From NCBI GenBank assembly GCA_017484235.1, contig JAFUTM010000117.1:1-7448 (forward strand): 7,448 bases of DNA, written 5' to 3'. The notes beneath the pieces were generated by a model. That model saw only the letters and a program-made list of their open reading frames with translations. It did no database searches and was not told the origin of the DNA. Positions within the stretch are counted from its first letter, which is position 1, and every line of letters starts with the position of its first letter. The position numbers were made by a program, and so were the translations under genes. This DNA is from Selenomonadaceae bacterium (lineage in GTDB: Bacteria > Bacillota > Negativicutes > Selenomonadales > Selenomonadaceae). Positions 1 through 5,933 of the stretch are shown here, one piece after another.

Positions 1-329
1 AAAGGCTTCTAAGAGACAGTAGTTTTTCGGGTCTCTATTTAAGAAGTTTGCTATATGGACTAACGCCTGCTGATGCAGGATAGCCTTATTCTTATCGGCG
101 TGTCCACGTCGCCTCTACACGTTAAGACCTTTCGTCTACACGCTTACTTTGATTCTACTTGCACCTTTTCTCTTAAACCCGTCACGATTCACAAAATCTA
201 AGTGTCGCGCTGCTGCGAGGGGGAAGTGCTCCGCCAAATTTTGTTTTTAATACATTTTGATAACGCAGACGACTACTGCGACGTTGGATTTTACGACAAA
301 ACGATTTTATTGCCAACCACACCTTTGCT
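1..329 (-). ncRNA. candidate large structured non-coding RNA (left end may lie outside the window)
   Basis: No frame here gives a credible protein, but the minus strand is rich in nested helices downstream of a strong promoter. Reading leftward: GUUGG/CCAAC; CGCAG/CUGCG (280-276 with 268-264); CAC-UUA-GAUU loop AAUC-GUG (204-183); a long helix in which GUGGACACGCC (107-97) pairs with GGCGUUAGUCCAU (67-55) apart from a UA bulge; a CCUGC-AUCA-GCAGG hairpin (79-66) inside its loop, competing for two bases; and GCUAU in the same loop (84-80), which can pair with AUAGC (54-50) just 3' of the helix, giving an H-type pseudoknot. A last hairpin spans 47-6 (CUUCU and AGAGAC stems). AAAGG near the 5' end (326-322) can pair with CCUUU (5-1), which would close the whole RNA. 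The family is not identified. A raiA-type RNA is a weak guess from size and pseudoknotted style. tmRNA, SRP, RNase P and riboswitch signatures are not seen. Confidence 0.6.
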
Positions 330-336
330 AAATTCA

Positions 337-365
337 ATTTTAATGGGTTTATATTTAGCTGTCAA
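337..365 (-). promoter_or_regulatory. sigma70-type promoter for the structured RNA
   Basis: On the minus strand a perfect -35 box TTGACA (365-360) is followed by a 17-nt spacer and a -10 box TAAAAT (342-337, one mismatch to TATAAT). This predicts transcription starting near 329-328 and running leftward. It is the best promoter match I found in the window. It has no ribosome binding site or start codon with a usable ORF downstream, which fits a promoter for an RNA gene. Confidence 0.7.
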
Positions 366-430
366 GATGTTTTTTGGCGGCGTTTCATCCAACGCTTAAA
401 ATCGCGGGTGTTCACGCCGTTTTCAATAAA

Positions 431-455
431 CTAAAAACCACTAAATTTTGTGATT
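431..455 (-). terminator. possible weak intrinsic terminator after the MATE-like gene
   Basis: On the minus strand AATCAC (455-450) can pair with GTGGTT (441-436) through six pairs including one G-U. The loop is 8 nt and a short T run (to 433) follows. It lies about 110 nt after the stop of the MATE-like gene and before the RNA promoter, a sensible place for a terminator. The stem is short and A/T-rich, so it may not function. The rest of 366-562 is A+T-rich with no gene visible. Confidence 0.25.
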
Positions 456-562
456 GTTTCTTTCGCTCAAAATTAAACTCATTAACGTAATTTACTACAT
501 TTTAAGGAATTATGAACTTTTATGCAATTCGATTTTTGTAGAAAGTTTATAAGTTTTTCTTA

Positions 563-2206
563 TTAAAAGATTAGATACAGATTGTTCATTCCGAGTGTAT
601 AAGTGTACTTGCTGCTGTTGAGTCCTTCTAAACTTTGTATAATTTCTTTAGCTTGCGCATTTGAATTATAATTGAACAATTTACCTGCACTGCGGAGTGT
701 AATTCTATTATCTGTTATGTGAATTGAAGTAAAATCATTTTTACCGGTATCGCTAAATTTTTTCACGACTTTCAGCCATTTATCTATAAATTTTAAAATC
801 TTCTCATTTGCAATACTTTTAATCTGATTTTTATTTTCATTAGTTAAGCCTTGCTGTCGGTCAACGATTAAAAATAATGACGGTCTGAAAAATTCATCTT
901 TCAAAAGCAAAGGCGATTTTAAGTTATTCAGCTTGCAAAGAATAAATCCACCTGCAGCAATTAAAATCAATGTGACGACCTCAGCGAATAAGAATGACCA
1001 AAAAATCAGTGATGAATCCGTACAATTTATGAACAGCACGATCAAAATCAATGAGCGAAGCAACTCCAAAACATTTGAGAAAACTTTATGATTTGTGATT
1101 GAATAAGCAATGATAAAGATTGAATTAATCGCTGCGAAAACTACTGATAAACTGTATGCCTTGAACGATTCGACGGCAAAATTATAAAATGATACATCAA
1201 CACTGGAATTGGTGATGAAGTAATCTGCGCCAAAGAATATGACAATCGCCGGAAGAACTGCCATTATTATAGCTTGAATCAATGAATGTTTTAACAGCAG
1301 CAACATTGAAGCCAAATTTTTATCGCCGTATTCCATAGTCAAAATTGGCAAGAGCGGCTGCCACGTAACTTGAGAATGTAATCTGCAAATCCTAATGGCC
1401 GTTTGGATTACCGCGAATATAGCAACGCCATTGACGCCGTAGGTCCTCATCAGCACAATATTAAATCCAAACATTATAAAGAGACTGTAAAACTTACCGA
1501 GAGAAGGCGCACTTCCACTGCTGAATATTTCAATGATTGATTGTATTGGATTTTTAATTTTGGCAAATAAGTTTTGTTTGAAATTTTTAAAAAGCCATAA
1601 ACTGGACATTAAAATGACGAACAGTAGCGCACCAATCATACCAATCGGAAGAGAGACTATGCCGAGATCGAAAATTTTTATACAAATAATCGCAACTAAG
1701 GCATCAATCAGCATAATTAAGATGTAAATTTTTCTGATTTTCGCCTGTAATCCAATCATCTTTACGAATTGCCAGCAATAAGAGGCGATAACCAAAAATA
1801 TTCCACTTACTGCCATCATTATTCCATAGTCTTCCGCCATTTGATGAAGCCCTGCTGGAATTTCCAATATATTAACCAAATTGGGAAATGTAGAAATAAT
1901 TATGATTGACAGAATTATGCCGACAATCACCGATAAAGTCAGTGCCAATAATGAATATGAACGCGCCATTTCCGTTTCATTTTTGCTCACGGATTCTATA
2001 CTTTTGGCAAATGCGCCGTAATTTATCCAAAATCCAAAAGTCTCGAATAGGAAAAACACCGGCATTAAGAATGAGACGACTGCAAGTCCGCCGTCACCGA
2101 AAAAGTATCCTGCAAGCACTGTGTTGCTGACTATCAGCGGAATTTTATCCGGCGGCAGCATATAATTTTTAAATAGTACTTTCATATATTTCTGCTCTGT
2201 GGTCAT
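563..2206 (-). CDS. MATE-like (MOP superfamily) membrane transporter with a C-terminal degenerate HATPase-like domain
   Basis: This 547-residue protein probably exports a small molecule across the cytoplasmic membrane by ion-coupled antiport. Residues ~20-430 hold about 12 hydrophobic segments in the MATE pattern: an early FGDGGLAVVSFLMPVFF helix, a loop after KSIESVSKNETEMARSYS, and a central repeat start around VNGVAIFAVIQTAIRI. Residues ~440-547 are soluble. Their order ITDNRITLRSAGKLFN (~497-512) then KYTYTLGMNNLYLIF (the C-terminus) follows the tail of anti-sigma/histidine-kinase-type ATPases fused to MATE proteins in some Firmicutes. The usual N-box Asn and DxG Asp are not where expected, so ATP binding is doubtful. 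ATG at 2206 is chosen because GAGGAG (2219-2214) sits 7 nt upstream; an in-frame TTG at 2221 overlaps that site. Drug, lipid or polysaccharide precursors are all possible substrates. Confidence 0.75.
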   Translation of the reverse strand: MTTEQKYMKVLFKNYMLPPDKIPLIVSNTVLAGYFFGDGGLAVVSFLMPVFFLFETFGFWINYGAFAKSIESVSKNETEMARSYSLLALTLSVIVGIILSIIIISTFPNLVNILEIPAGLHQMAEDYGIMMAVSGIFLVIASYCWQFVKMIGLQAKIRKIYILIMLIDALVAIICIKIFDLGIVSLPIGMIGALLFVILMSSLWLFKNFKQNLFAKIKNPIQSIIEIFSSGSAPSLGKFYSLFIMFGFNIVLMRTYGVNGVAIFAVIQTAIRICRLHSQVTWQPLLPILTMEYGDKNLASMLLLLKHSLIQAIIMAVLPAIVIFFGADYFITNSSVDVSFYNFAVESFKAYSLSVVFAAINSIFIIAYSITNHKVFSNVLELLRSLILIVLFINCTDSSLIFWSFLFAEVVTLILIAAGGFILCKLNNLKSPLLLKDEFFRPSLFLIVDRQQGLTNENKNQIKSIANEKILKFIDKWLKVVKKFSDTGKNDFTSIHITDNRITLRSAGKLFNYNSNAQAKEIIQSLEGLNSSKYTYTLGMNNLYLIF

Positions 2207-2212
2207 AATTTT

Positions 2213-2231
2213 GCTCCTCAATAAAATGAGG
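2213..2231 (-). promoter_or_regulatory. ribosome binding site of the MATE-like gene, within a small hairpin
   Basis: TTGAGGAGC precedes the ATG at 2206 and fixes the start. TGAGG of this site (2220-2216) can pair with CCTCA (2231-2227) across a TTTTAT hexaloop, giving a 5-bp hairpin that would cover part of the Shine-Dalgarno sequence. The CCTCA arm is continuous with the neighbouring inverted repeat. The pairing is seen in the sequence; an effect on translation is inference. Confidence 0.45.
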
Positions 2232-2310
2232 AATTAGGAATGTTGAATGAGGAATTATTACCTCGATCCAAAATTCCCAATTCCTAATTAAAAATTCCTC
2301 ATTCCTAATT
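2232..2310. repeat. intergenic inverted repeat, copy 1 (AATTAGGAATGAGGAATT family)
   Basis: The left arm (2232-2256) is the 18-nt unit AATTAGGAATGAGGAATT with a 7-nt insertion. The right side carries two inverted copies in tandem, 2272-2289 (16 of 18 matching) and 2293-2310 (exact). The element can fold into a stem and fills the gap between the DUF1566 gene and the MATE-like gene. Its right edge contains the TAG stop codon (2307-2305) of the DUF1566 gene. There is no T tract, so a terminator role is not obvious. A small non-coding REP- or MITE-like element is likelier. Confidence 0.8.
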
Positions 2311-4026
2311 ATTAATCGTTCTGACAGGCTTAATGCGATACTGACCGACTAAACGATTAGCATAATAACCGTCATAAGCGAAAGTCATATTCGCGCCCCA
2401 GTTAAACATTCCATTGAAAGTTTCACTCGCGATGAAGAAGTTTCTGCCCTCGTCATAAATATGAGGGAAAAGTTCTTTATTGAACCACTCATTATCTTTT
2501 GCGTCGCGAATTACAATTGTCGACAATTCTTTCATATCAGGAATCCGCCAATCATTGTAACCTGCGAGTTCGTGTTCTTTGAGATATTTTTCAAATTCGG
2601 AATAAGTCATTGTCGGCAGCTCATCTTGCAGCCACATCAGATTAGTGTATTTATCAATAACAACGCCGTCTTTAATCTCGTAGCGATGCATACCCTTGTC
2701 TGCAAGATTTTCATAACCGCCGCTGATCGCAATGCAGCCGCAGCGATGACTTCTCTCAATCGGCACCGCGTAGCCATAACCAAAGTAAATTGCCCAATTA
2801 CGTTCACCATTTGGTGTTGGATATTCTTCAGCCGCCCAGTAAAAATCCGATTTTACATATTGAGCAAAATTACTGAATACAGCCGGCGTCTTCTTGCTGT
2901 AATCGACGATAAATCTCAACTCGTCAACTGTCGGCAGTCTCCAATTATTCGTGCCGCCATAGAAAGTGGCATTGAGATTCTTAACGTGTTCCTGCGCTTC
3001 TTCAAAGGTGTAGCTTTTAGCTCCTGCCTTCTCGTAAATAATGCCGGTCTTCATATCCCAAATATAATTTTCAATTTCACCAAAGGCTACAGCAGCACGT
3101 GACGCATCAACGCCGATAATTTCACCTTGAGCGTTAAATATCTCTTTTTGACCGCCGCTCGGCATAGTAAATACTTTTTCCTCAAAATCGAGATTGCGAA
3201 CAAGACGATAGCCCAAGCCTATACTTTTTTCAGCGTAGTAGCCGTCATAACCGAAGTAGAAGTTAATGACCCAAACATAAGTATCCTCAAAAAGGTTGCT
3301 TGTAATGTAGTGAGGTATTTCATTGCTGTCAAAGTAGTCATTGAAGAACCAGTTGTCATTAGAGTAGGAGTCGTCAAAAATTGTACTGAGTTCGTGCATA
3401 GTAGGCAATCGCCAATCACGATGTCCACCTAACTCAAAATTCGGCAGCATTTCCATAACCTGTTTGTAACTTGTACGCGGATTCGCTGCTTTTTGCCACA
3501 TCAACTTAAGATAAGTATCGGTGATAGTGCCGTCGCCATTATCGACAAAACGTTCCTGAGGCTGCGGCAAGGCCTTCCCTCTAACTGCTATTCCACAGGC
3601 GGTGAGTGATTTATTTTTGGCAGTGGTAGCACCGATATTAAAGTTAATCACCCAGCCACAGTCATCTTTTCTCGGACCATAGGAGCCGCCTGCCCAGTAG
3701 TCTTCCGGTGCCAATGTGAATGACATCTCTTGAACGTAAGCCGGATTAATTCCAAGATAAGTGATAAGACTGCGCAGCTCGTGCTTAGACGGCGCACGCC
3801 AATCATCAAATCCGCCATATTTAATTGAGTTGAGTTGTGCGATATAATCTTTCGTAAATTCTTCCCAATTCATGAGCTTTTGACAATAGCGGTCATCATT
3901 TTGATCAAAAGATTTTGCTTCCCAATACAATCCGGTCTGTGTATCTTGAATCACGGAGATTTCATTTGTTTGACATTTTCCAAATTGCAAAGGCTTGCCT
4001 TCATTATCAAAATATTGGTATCTCAT
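2305..4026 (-). CDS. four-module DUF1566/Lcl_C-like domain protein
   Basis: This 573-residue protein consists almost entirely of DUF1566-type modules, a family linked to C-type-lectin/sulfatase-modifying-factor-like folds and to ligand binding in some members. Each module has a GxxDWRxP-ExLxxI core: W76-P79, W205-P208, W362-P365 and W493-P496. Modules span about 1-157, 158-292, 293-441 and 442-573. Module 1 resembles 3 (DYWAGG / FYWAAE, then GWVINF / NWAIYF). Module 2 resembles 4 (ELSTI, NDNWFFNDYF / DNEWFNKELF, then YDGYYA in both). The protein is therefore an A-B-A-B tandem duplication. No signal peptide, membrane segment or anchor is visible, so it looks cytoplasmic, unlike many surface DUF1566 proteins. 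ATG is supported by GGAGGTGA (4040-4033) six nt upstream. It follows the cupin gene after 17 nt, probably on the same mRNA. The TAG stop lies in a repeat element. The ligand is unknown. Confidence 0.85.
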   Translation of the reverse strand: MRYQYFDNEGKPLQFGKCQTNEISVIQDTQTGLYWEAKSFDQNDDRYCQKLMNWEEFTKDYIAQLNSIKYGGFDDWRAPSKHELRSLITYLGINPAYVQEMSFTLAPEDYWAGGSYGPRKDDCGWVINFNIGATTAKNKSLTACGIAVRGKALPQPQERFVDNGDGTITDTYLKLMWQKAANPRTSYKQVMEMLPNFELGGHRDWRLPTMHELSTIFDDSYSNDNWFFNDYFDSNEIPHYITSNLFEDTYVWVINFYFGYDGYYAEKSIGLGYRLVRNLDFEEKVFTMPSGGQKEIFNAQGEIIGVDASRAAVAFGEIENYIWDMKTGIIYEKAGAKSYTFEEAQEHVKNLNATFYGGTNNWRLPTVDELRFIVDYSKKTPAVFSNFAQYVKSDFYWAAEEYPTPNGERNWAIYFGYGYAVPIERSHRCGCIAISGGYENLADKGMHRYEIKDGVVIDKYTNLMWLQDELPTMTYSEFEKYLKEHELAGYNDWRIPDMKELSTIVIRDAKDNEWFNKELFPHIYDEGRNFFIASETFNGMFNWGANMTFAYDGYYANRLVGQYRIKPVRTINN

Positions 4027-4043
4027 ATGCTCTCACCTCCAGG

Positions 4044-4379
4044 TTAAGCAGGATTACCGTCCGGCAAAGTTTCTCTAAGCGGATGGAAGATGTCAATTGC
4101 TTCAGTATCGCCGACTGCAACGAAAGAATGTGGCACATTAGCCGGAATGAAATAAGCATCGCCCGCGCCAATTTCATATTTTGTGCCATCTTCAATGATA
4201 ATGAAGCCGCCTTTGATGCAGTAGCCGAACTGCTCTGATTCGTGAGTGTGCATTGCAACTTCGCTGCCGTCAGCCATATTCCAGTGATAAACCATCATCT
4301 CTTTACCTTTGCCGAGATACTGAAAGACGACGCCTGGATTAATCTCTTTCTTCCCAATCTTTTTATGATAAATCATCAT
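4044..4379 (-). CDS. single-domain cupin protein
   Basis: This 111-residue protein is a small RmlC-type cupin, a beta-barrel that usually binds a divalent metal and acts as an enzyme or sensor on small molecules. Motif 1 is GSEVAMHTHESEQFGYCIKG (38-57), giving candidate metal ligands H44, H46 and Q50, with Gln in the place of the classical Glu. Motif 2 is GDAYFIPANVPHSF (73-86), giving H84. Both motifs are intact and the length is normal for the family. The start is the first of two adjacent ATGs, with AAGGGAG (4395-4389) nine nt upstream. The DUF1566 gene follows 17 nt later, with its ribosome binding site just past this stop, so the two are very likely co-transcribed. A repeat-filled gap separates it from the nitroreductase upstream. 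The specific substrate cannot be inferred. Confidence 0.9.
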   Translation of the reverse strand: MMIYHKKIGKKEINPGVVFQYLGKGKEMMVYHWNMADGSEVAMHTHESEQFGYCIKGGFIIIEDGTKYEIGAGDAYFIPANVPHSFVAVGDTEAIDIFHPLRETLPDGNPA

Positions 4380-4406
4380 AATAAATCACTCCCTTAAATA
4401 ATGATG

Positions 4407-4482
4407 AATTAATAATGAGGAATGAGGAATTATGAATGTTGAATATTTTTTATTCCTAATTCCTAATTTACAATTCCTAATT
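4407..4482. repeat. intergenic inverted repeat, copy 2 (diverged)
   Basis: Arms 4407-4437 and 4452-4482 match as an inverted repeat at 23 of 31 positions around a 14-nt loop. Both arms are built of the same AATTAGGAAT and AATGAGGAATT words as the other two elements, but more decayed. The element fills the gap between the longer nitroreductase and the cupin. Its edge overlaps the TAA stop (4483-4481) of the nitroreductase gene. Confidence 0.75.
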
Positions 4483-5071
4483 AAATATATGTTACTTCGT
4501 TGCCCTTTCTTTTTAAGGCAGTTCTTTGTGGCTTGCCGTCCGCTGATTTAGGATAACCAACAATCATTGAGGCATAAACACGTTCATTGTCTTTGAGTCC
4601 AAGTTCTTGCAGATACGGCAGAATATTTTCATCTTCGTTAAGCCAATGCAACTGGTTAATATAGCAGCTACCCAAGTCAAGAGAGTTTGCCGCTATCATC
4701 ATATTTTCTATGGCGACATTGCAATCTGCGATGTTATTGCCATAATCTTTTTGATTTGCAACAATAATCAATACTGGAGCGTGGTAATAAAATACGTAGC
4801 CGCCCTTCTTGGATTGAAGAATTGAACTTTTCAGACTGGAATAAGTATTTTCGGTGACTTCCATTTTTGCAAATGCTTCTTCAGCAAGTTTTGCGAGTTT
4901 TTGAAGGACTTCTTTATTTTGAACGACAATAAAATGATTCGATTGATTGTTGCCTCCACTCGGTGCATAGCGTCCAGCTTCAATTATTTGTTCCAGCTTT
5001 TCACGTTCGACAGAGTCCGGCTTGTAACTGCGAGTACTTCTTCTCGTCATTATCGCTTCAATAGCGTTCAT
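4481..5071 (-). CDS. nitroreductase family protein (longer paralogue)
   Basis: This 196-residue protein belongs to the FMN-dependent nitroreductase fold, cytoplasmic enzymes that pass electrons from NAD(P)H to nitroaromatics, quinones or other acceptors. The N-terminal FMN-phosphate motif is MTRRSTRSYKPD (8-19), followed by APSGGNNQSNHF (36-47), a typical flavin-contacting segment. A central DCNVAIENMMIAANSLDLGSC block and a C-terminal GYPKS...KRKGNEV tail match the family. Length is normal. ATG is supported by GAGGTG (5082-5077) five nt upstream. It lies downstream of a second, shorter nitroreductase; the shared MNAI start and arginine motif suggest common ancestry, but the rest is strongly diverged, so they probably have different substrates. 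The TAA stop overlaps the edge of a repeat element. The physiological substrate cannot be told from sequence. Confidence 0.92.
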   Translation of the reverse strand: MNAIEAIMTRRSTRSYKPDSVEREKLEQIIEAGRYAPSGGNNQSNHFIVVQNKEVLQKLAKLAEEAFAKMEVTENTYSSLKSSILQSKKGGYVFYYHAPVLIIVANQKDYGNNIADCNVAIENMMIAANSLDLGSCYINQLHWLNEDENILPYLQELGLKDNERVYASMIVGYPKSADGKPQRTALKRKGNEVTYI

Positions 5072-5090
5072 TTTAACACCTCAAGTTTTT

Positions 5091-5168
5091 AATTAGGAAT
5101 GAGAAATGATGAATTAGGAATTAATATCGTCACTCCTATTCCTAATTTATAATTCCTCATTCCTAATT
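5091..5168. repeat. intergenic inverted repeat, copy 3 (best-preserved hairpin)
   Basis: Arms 5091-5122 and 5137-5168 match as an inverted repeat at 28 of 32 positions around a 14-nt loop, giving a long hairpin on either strand. The outer 18 nt of the right arm (5151-5168) are identical to 2293-2310 of copy 1. The element lies between the two nitroreductase genes and contains the TAG stop (5165-5163) of the shorter one, at the same offset as the stop in copy 1. The outer ends read TTAATTAGG...CCTAATTAA, so TTAA-like flanks are present, but a target duplication cannot be proved. Confidence 0.85.
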
Positions 5169-5660
5169 AATATAGTGGACACGTTCCGCATTGAAACGCT
5201 CTTTTTGTTGACGTTTATTCTTTGGATAACCGAGCGGCATAATTCCAAAAGGAATAATATTTTCAGGAAGATTAAGCACCTTTGTTACAAATTCGACTCG
5301 TGCCTCAAATGGTTTTACTGCCATAAAGACGCCACCAAGCTCCAGTTCTTCCATTTCCAGCCAGATGTTCTCTGCTGCGATTGCACAATTAATATCGACA
5401 AAATCCAAACTCTTGAGTGTGCTGGTGTTATAGCAAATGACAATAGCAACAGGAGCATTCGCTACTGGTCGAGCATATTGGCTAGTTTTTGACAATGTTG
5501 CCAAAGTTCCTTTGTTCGTGACAACGTAGAATTCCCAAGGGCACTCATTAAGTGCGCTTGGTGCGGCAAATCCGGCTTTAAGAAGCTGTTCAATTTTTTC
5601 CGGTTCAACCTCACGCTCTTCAAACTGGCGTACACTTGTCCTCGTAAAGATTGCATTCAA
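5163..5660 (-). CDS. nitroreductase family protein (short form)
   Basis: This 165-residue protein is a compact FMN-dependent nitroreductase. The flavin-phosphate motif FTRTSVRQFEE (5-15) is followed by APSALNECPWEFYVV (33-47), a hallmark of small anaerobe nitroreductases. A central DINCAIAAENIWLEMEELELGGVF block and a GYPKNKRQQKERFNAERVHYI tail complete the fold. It probably reduces a quinone, nitro or flavin-like acceptor in the cytoplasm. The start is TTG at 5660-5658. No ATG or GTG gives a better start, and MNAI plus the arginine motif matches the start of the neighbouring paralogue. The TTG lies 2 nt after the tautomerase stop with only a weak AAGG/AGGCG site upstream, so translation probably depends on coupling to the tautomerase gene. 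The TAG stop is contributed by a repeat element. Confidence 0.9.
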   Translation of the reverse strand: MNAIFTRTSVRQFEEREVEPEKIEQLLKAGFAAPSALNECPWEFYVVTNKGTLATLSKTSQYARPVANAPVAIVICYNTSTLKSLDFVDINCAIAAENIWLEMEELELGGVFMAVKPFEARVEFVTKVLNLPENIIPFGIMPLGYPKNKRQQKERFNAERVHYIN

Positions 5661-5662
5661 GA

Positions 5663-5929
5663 CTATTCGCCTGCCTTCTCAATTTTGGCGACAATGTCAG
5701 GGTCTTTACTCCACTCGTCCTCAGTAAACTTGCTCCACGCCTTGCTCGGTTTATCACTGAAACGGATTCCGGCTGTGCCAACGTTGTTGAGTTCGTGCCC
5801 GTCAAAGAAGATATAAACTCTATCTTTTGGAACATTAGTAATTTCAGAGAAAATTTCAACATATTTTTTTGCCAAAACTTTCTTTTGCATTTCGGACAAT
5901 TCGATTGATTTAACTGTAATTGCTGGCAT
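5663..5929 (-). CDS. 4-oxalocrotonate tautomerase-like small protein
   Basis: This 88-residue protein has the tautomerase-superfamily start MPAITV, in which the proline exposed by removal of Met is the catalytic base for keto-enol tautomerisation or related chemistry. The middle, VEIFSEITNVPKDRVYIFFDGHELNNVG, follows the family's helix-strand pattern. Counting from the proline, position 11 is Ser rather than the Arg of classical 4-oxalocrotonate tautomerase, while Arg36 lies near the family's Arg39. A different substrate is therefore likely. It is longer than the ~62-residue 4-OT and shorter than MIF (~115). AAGGTG (5942-5937) gives a clear ribosome binding site overlapping the end of the upstream debranching-enzyme gene, whose stop is 4 nt away. 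The next gene starts 2 nt after its TAG. The three genes form a tight unit. Confidence 0.88.
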   Translation of the reverse strand: MPAITVKSIELSEMQKKVLAKKYVEIFSEITNVPKDRVYIFFDGHELNNVGTAGIRFSDKPSKAWSKFTEDEWSKDPDIVAKIEKAGE

Positions 5930-5933
5930 TTTT

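Noticed and set aside
1..114. Minus-strand frame open for 38 codons to the window edge (HADKNKAILHQQALVH...)
   Set aside because: It has no ATG, GTG or TTG start and two in-frame TAGs just upstream. The same bases form the pseudoknotted helix, so the open frame is probably chance.
1..329. tmRNA (ssrA) identity for the structured region
   Set aside because: There is no 5' GG...TTCGAC-like start, no tag-peptide ORF ending in ALAA, and no T-arm GGTTCGA in the visible part.
202..399. 65-residue plus-strand ORF starting with GTG
   Set aside because: It has no ribosome binding site and no recognisable family, and it runs antisense through the promoter and first helices of the structured RNA.
378..419. 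Inverted repeat CGGCGT...ACGCCG upstream of the RNA promoter
   Set aside because: The loop is long, a competing smaller hairpin exists and no T tract follows on the minus strand, so neither a terminator nor an operator can be supported.
505..518. Possible decayed fourth copy of the intergenic repeat (AAGGAATTATGAAC)
   Set aside because: It is too short, has no inverted partner and lies in A+T-rich sequence where such a match is expected by chance.
2207..2221. TTG at 2221 as start of the MATE-like gene
   Set aside because: It overlaps the Shine-Dalgarno sequence that serves the ATG at 2206.
2461..3102. 213-residue plus-strand ORF
   Set aside because: It lies entirely antisense to the well-supported DUF1566 gene, with no ribosome binding site or domain.
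2305..4026. Diversity-generating retroelement target, because of the lectin-like fold
   Set aside because: No reverse transcriptase, template repeat or variable-repeat signature is visible in the window.
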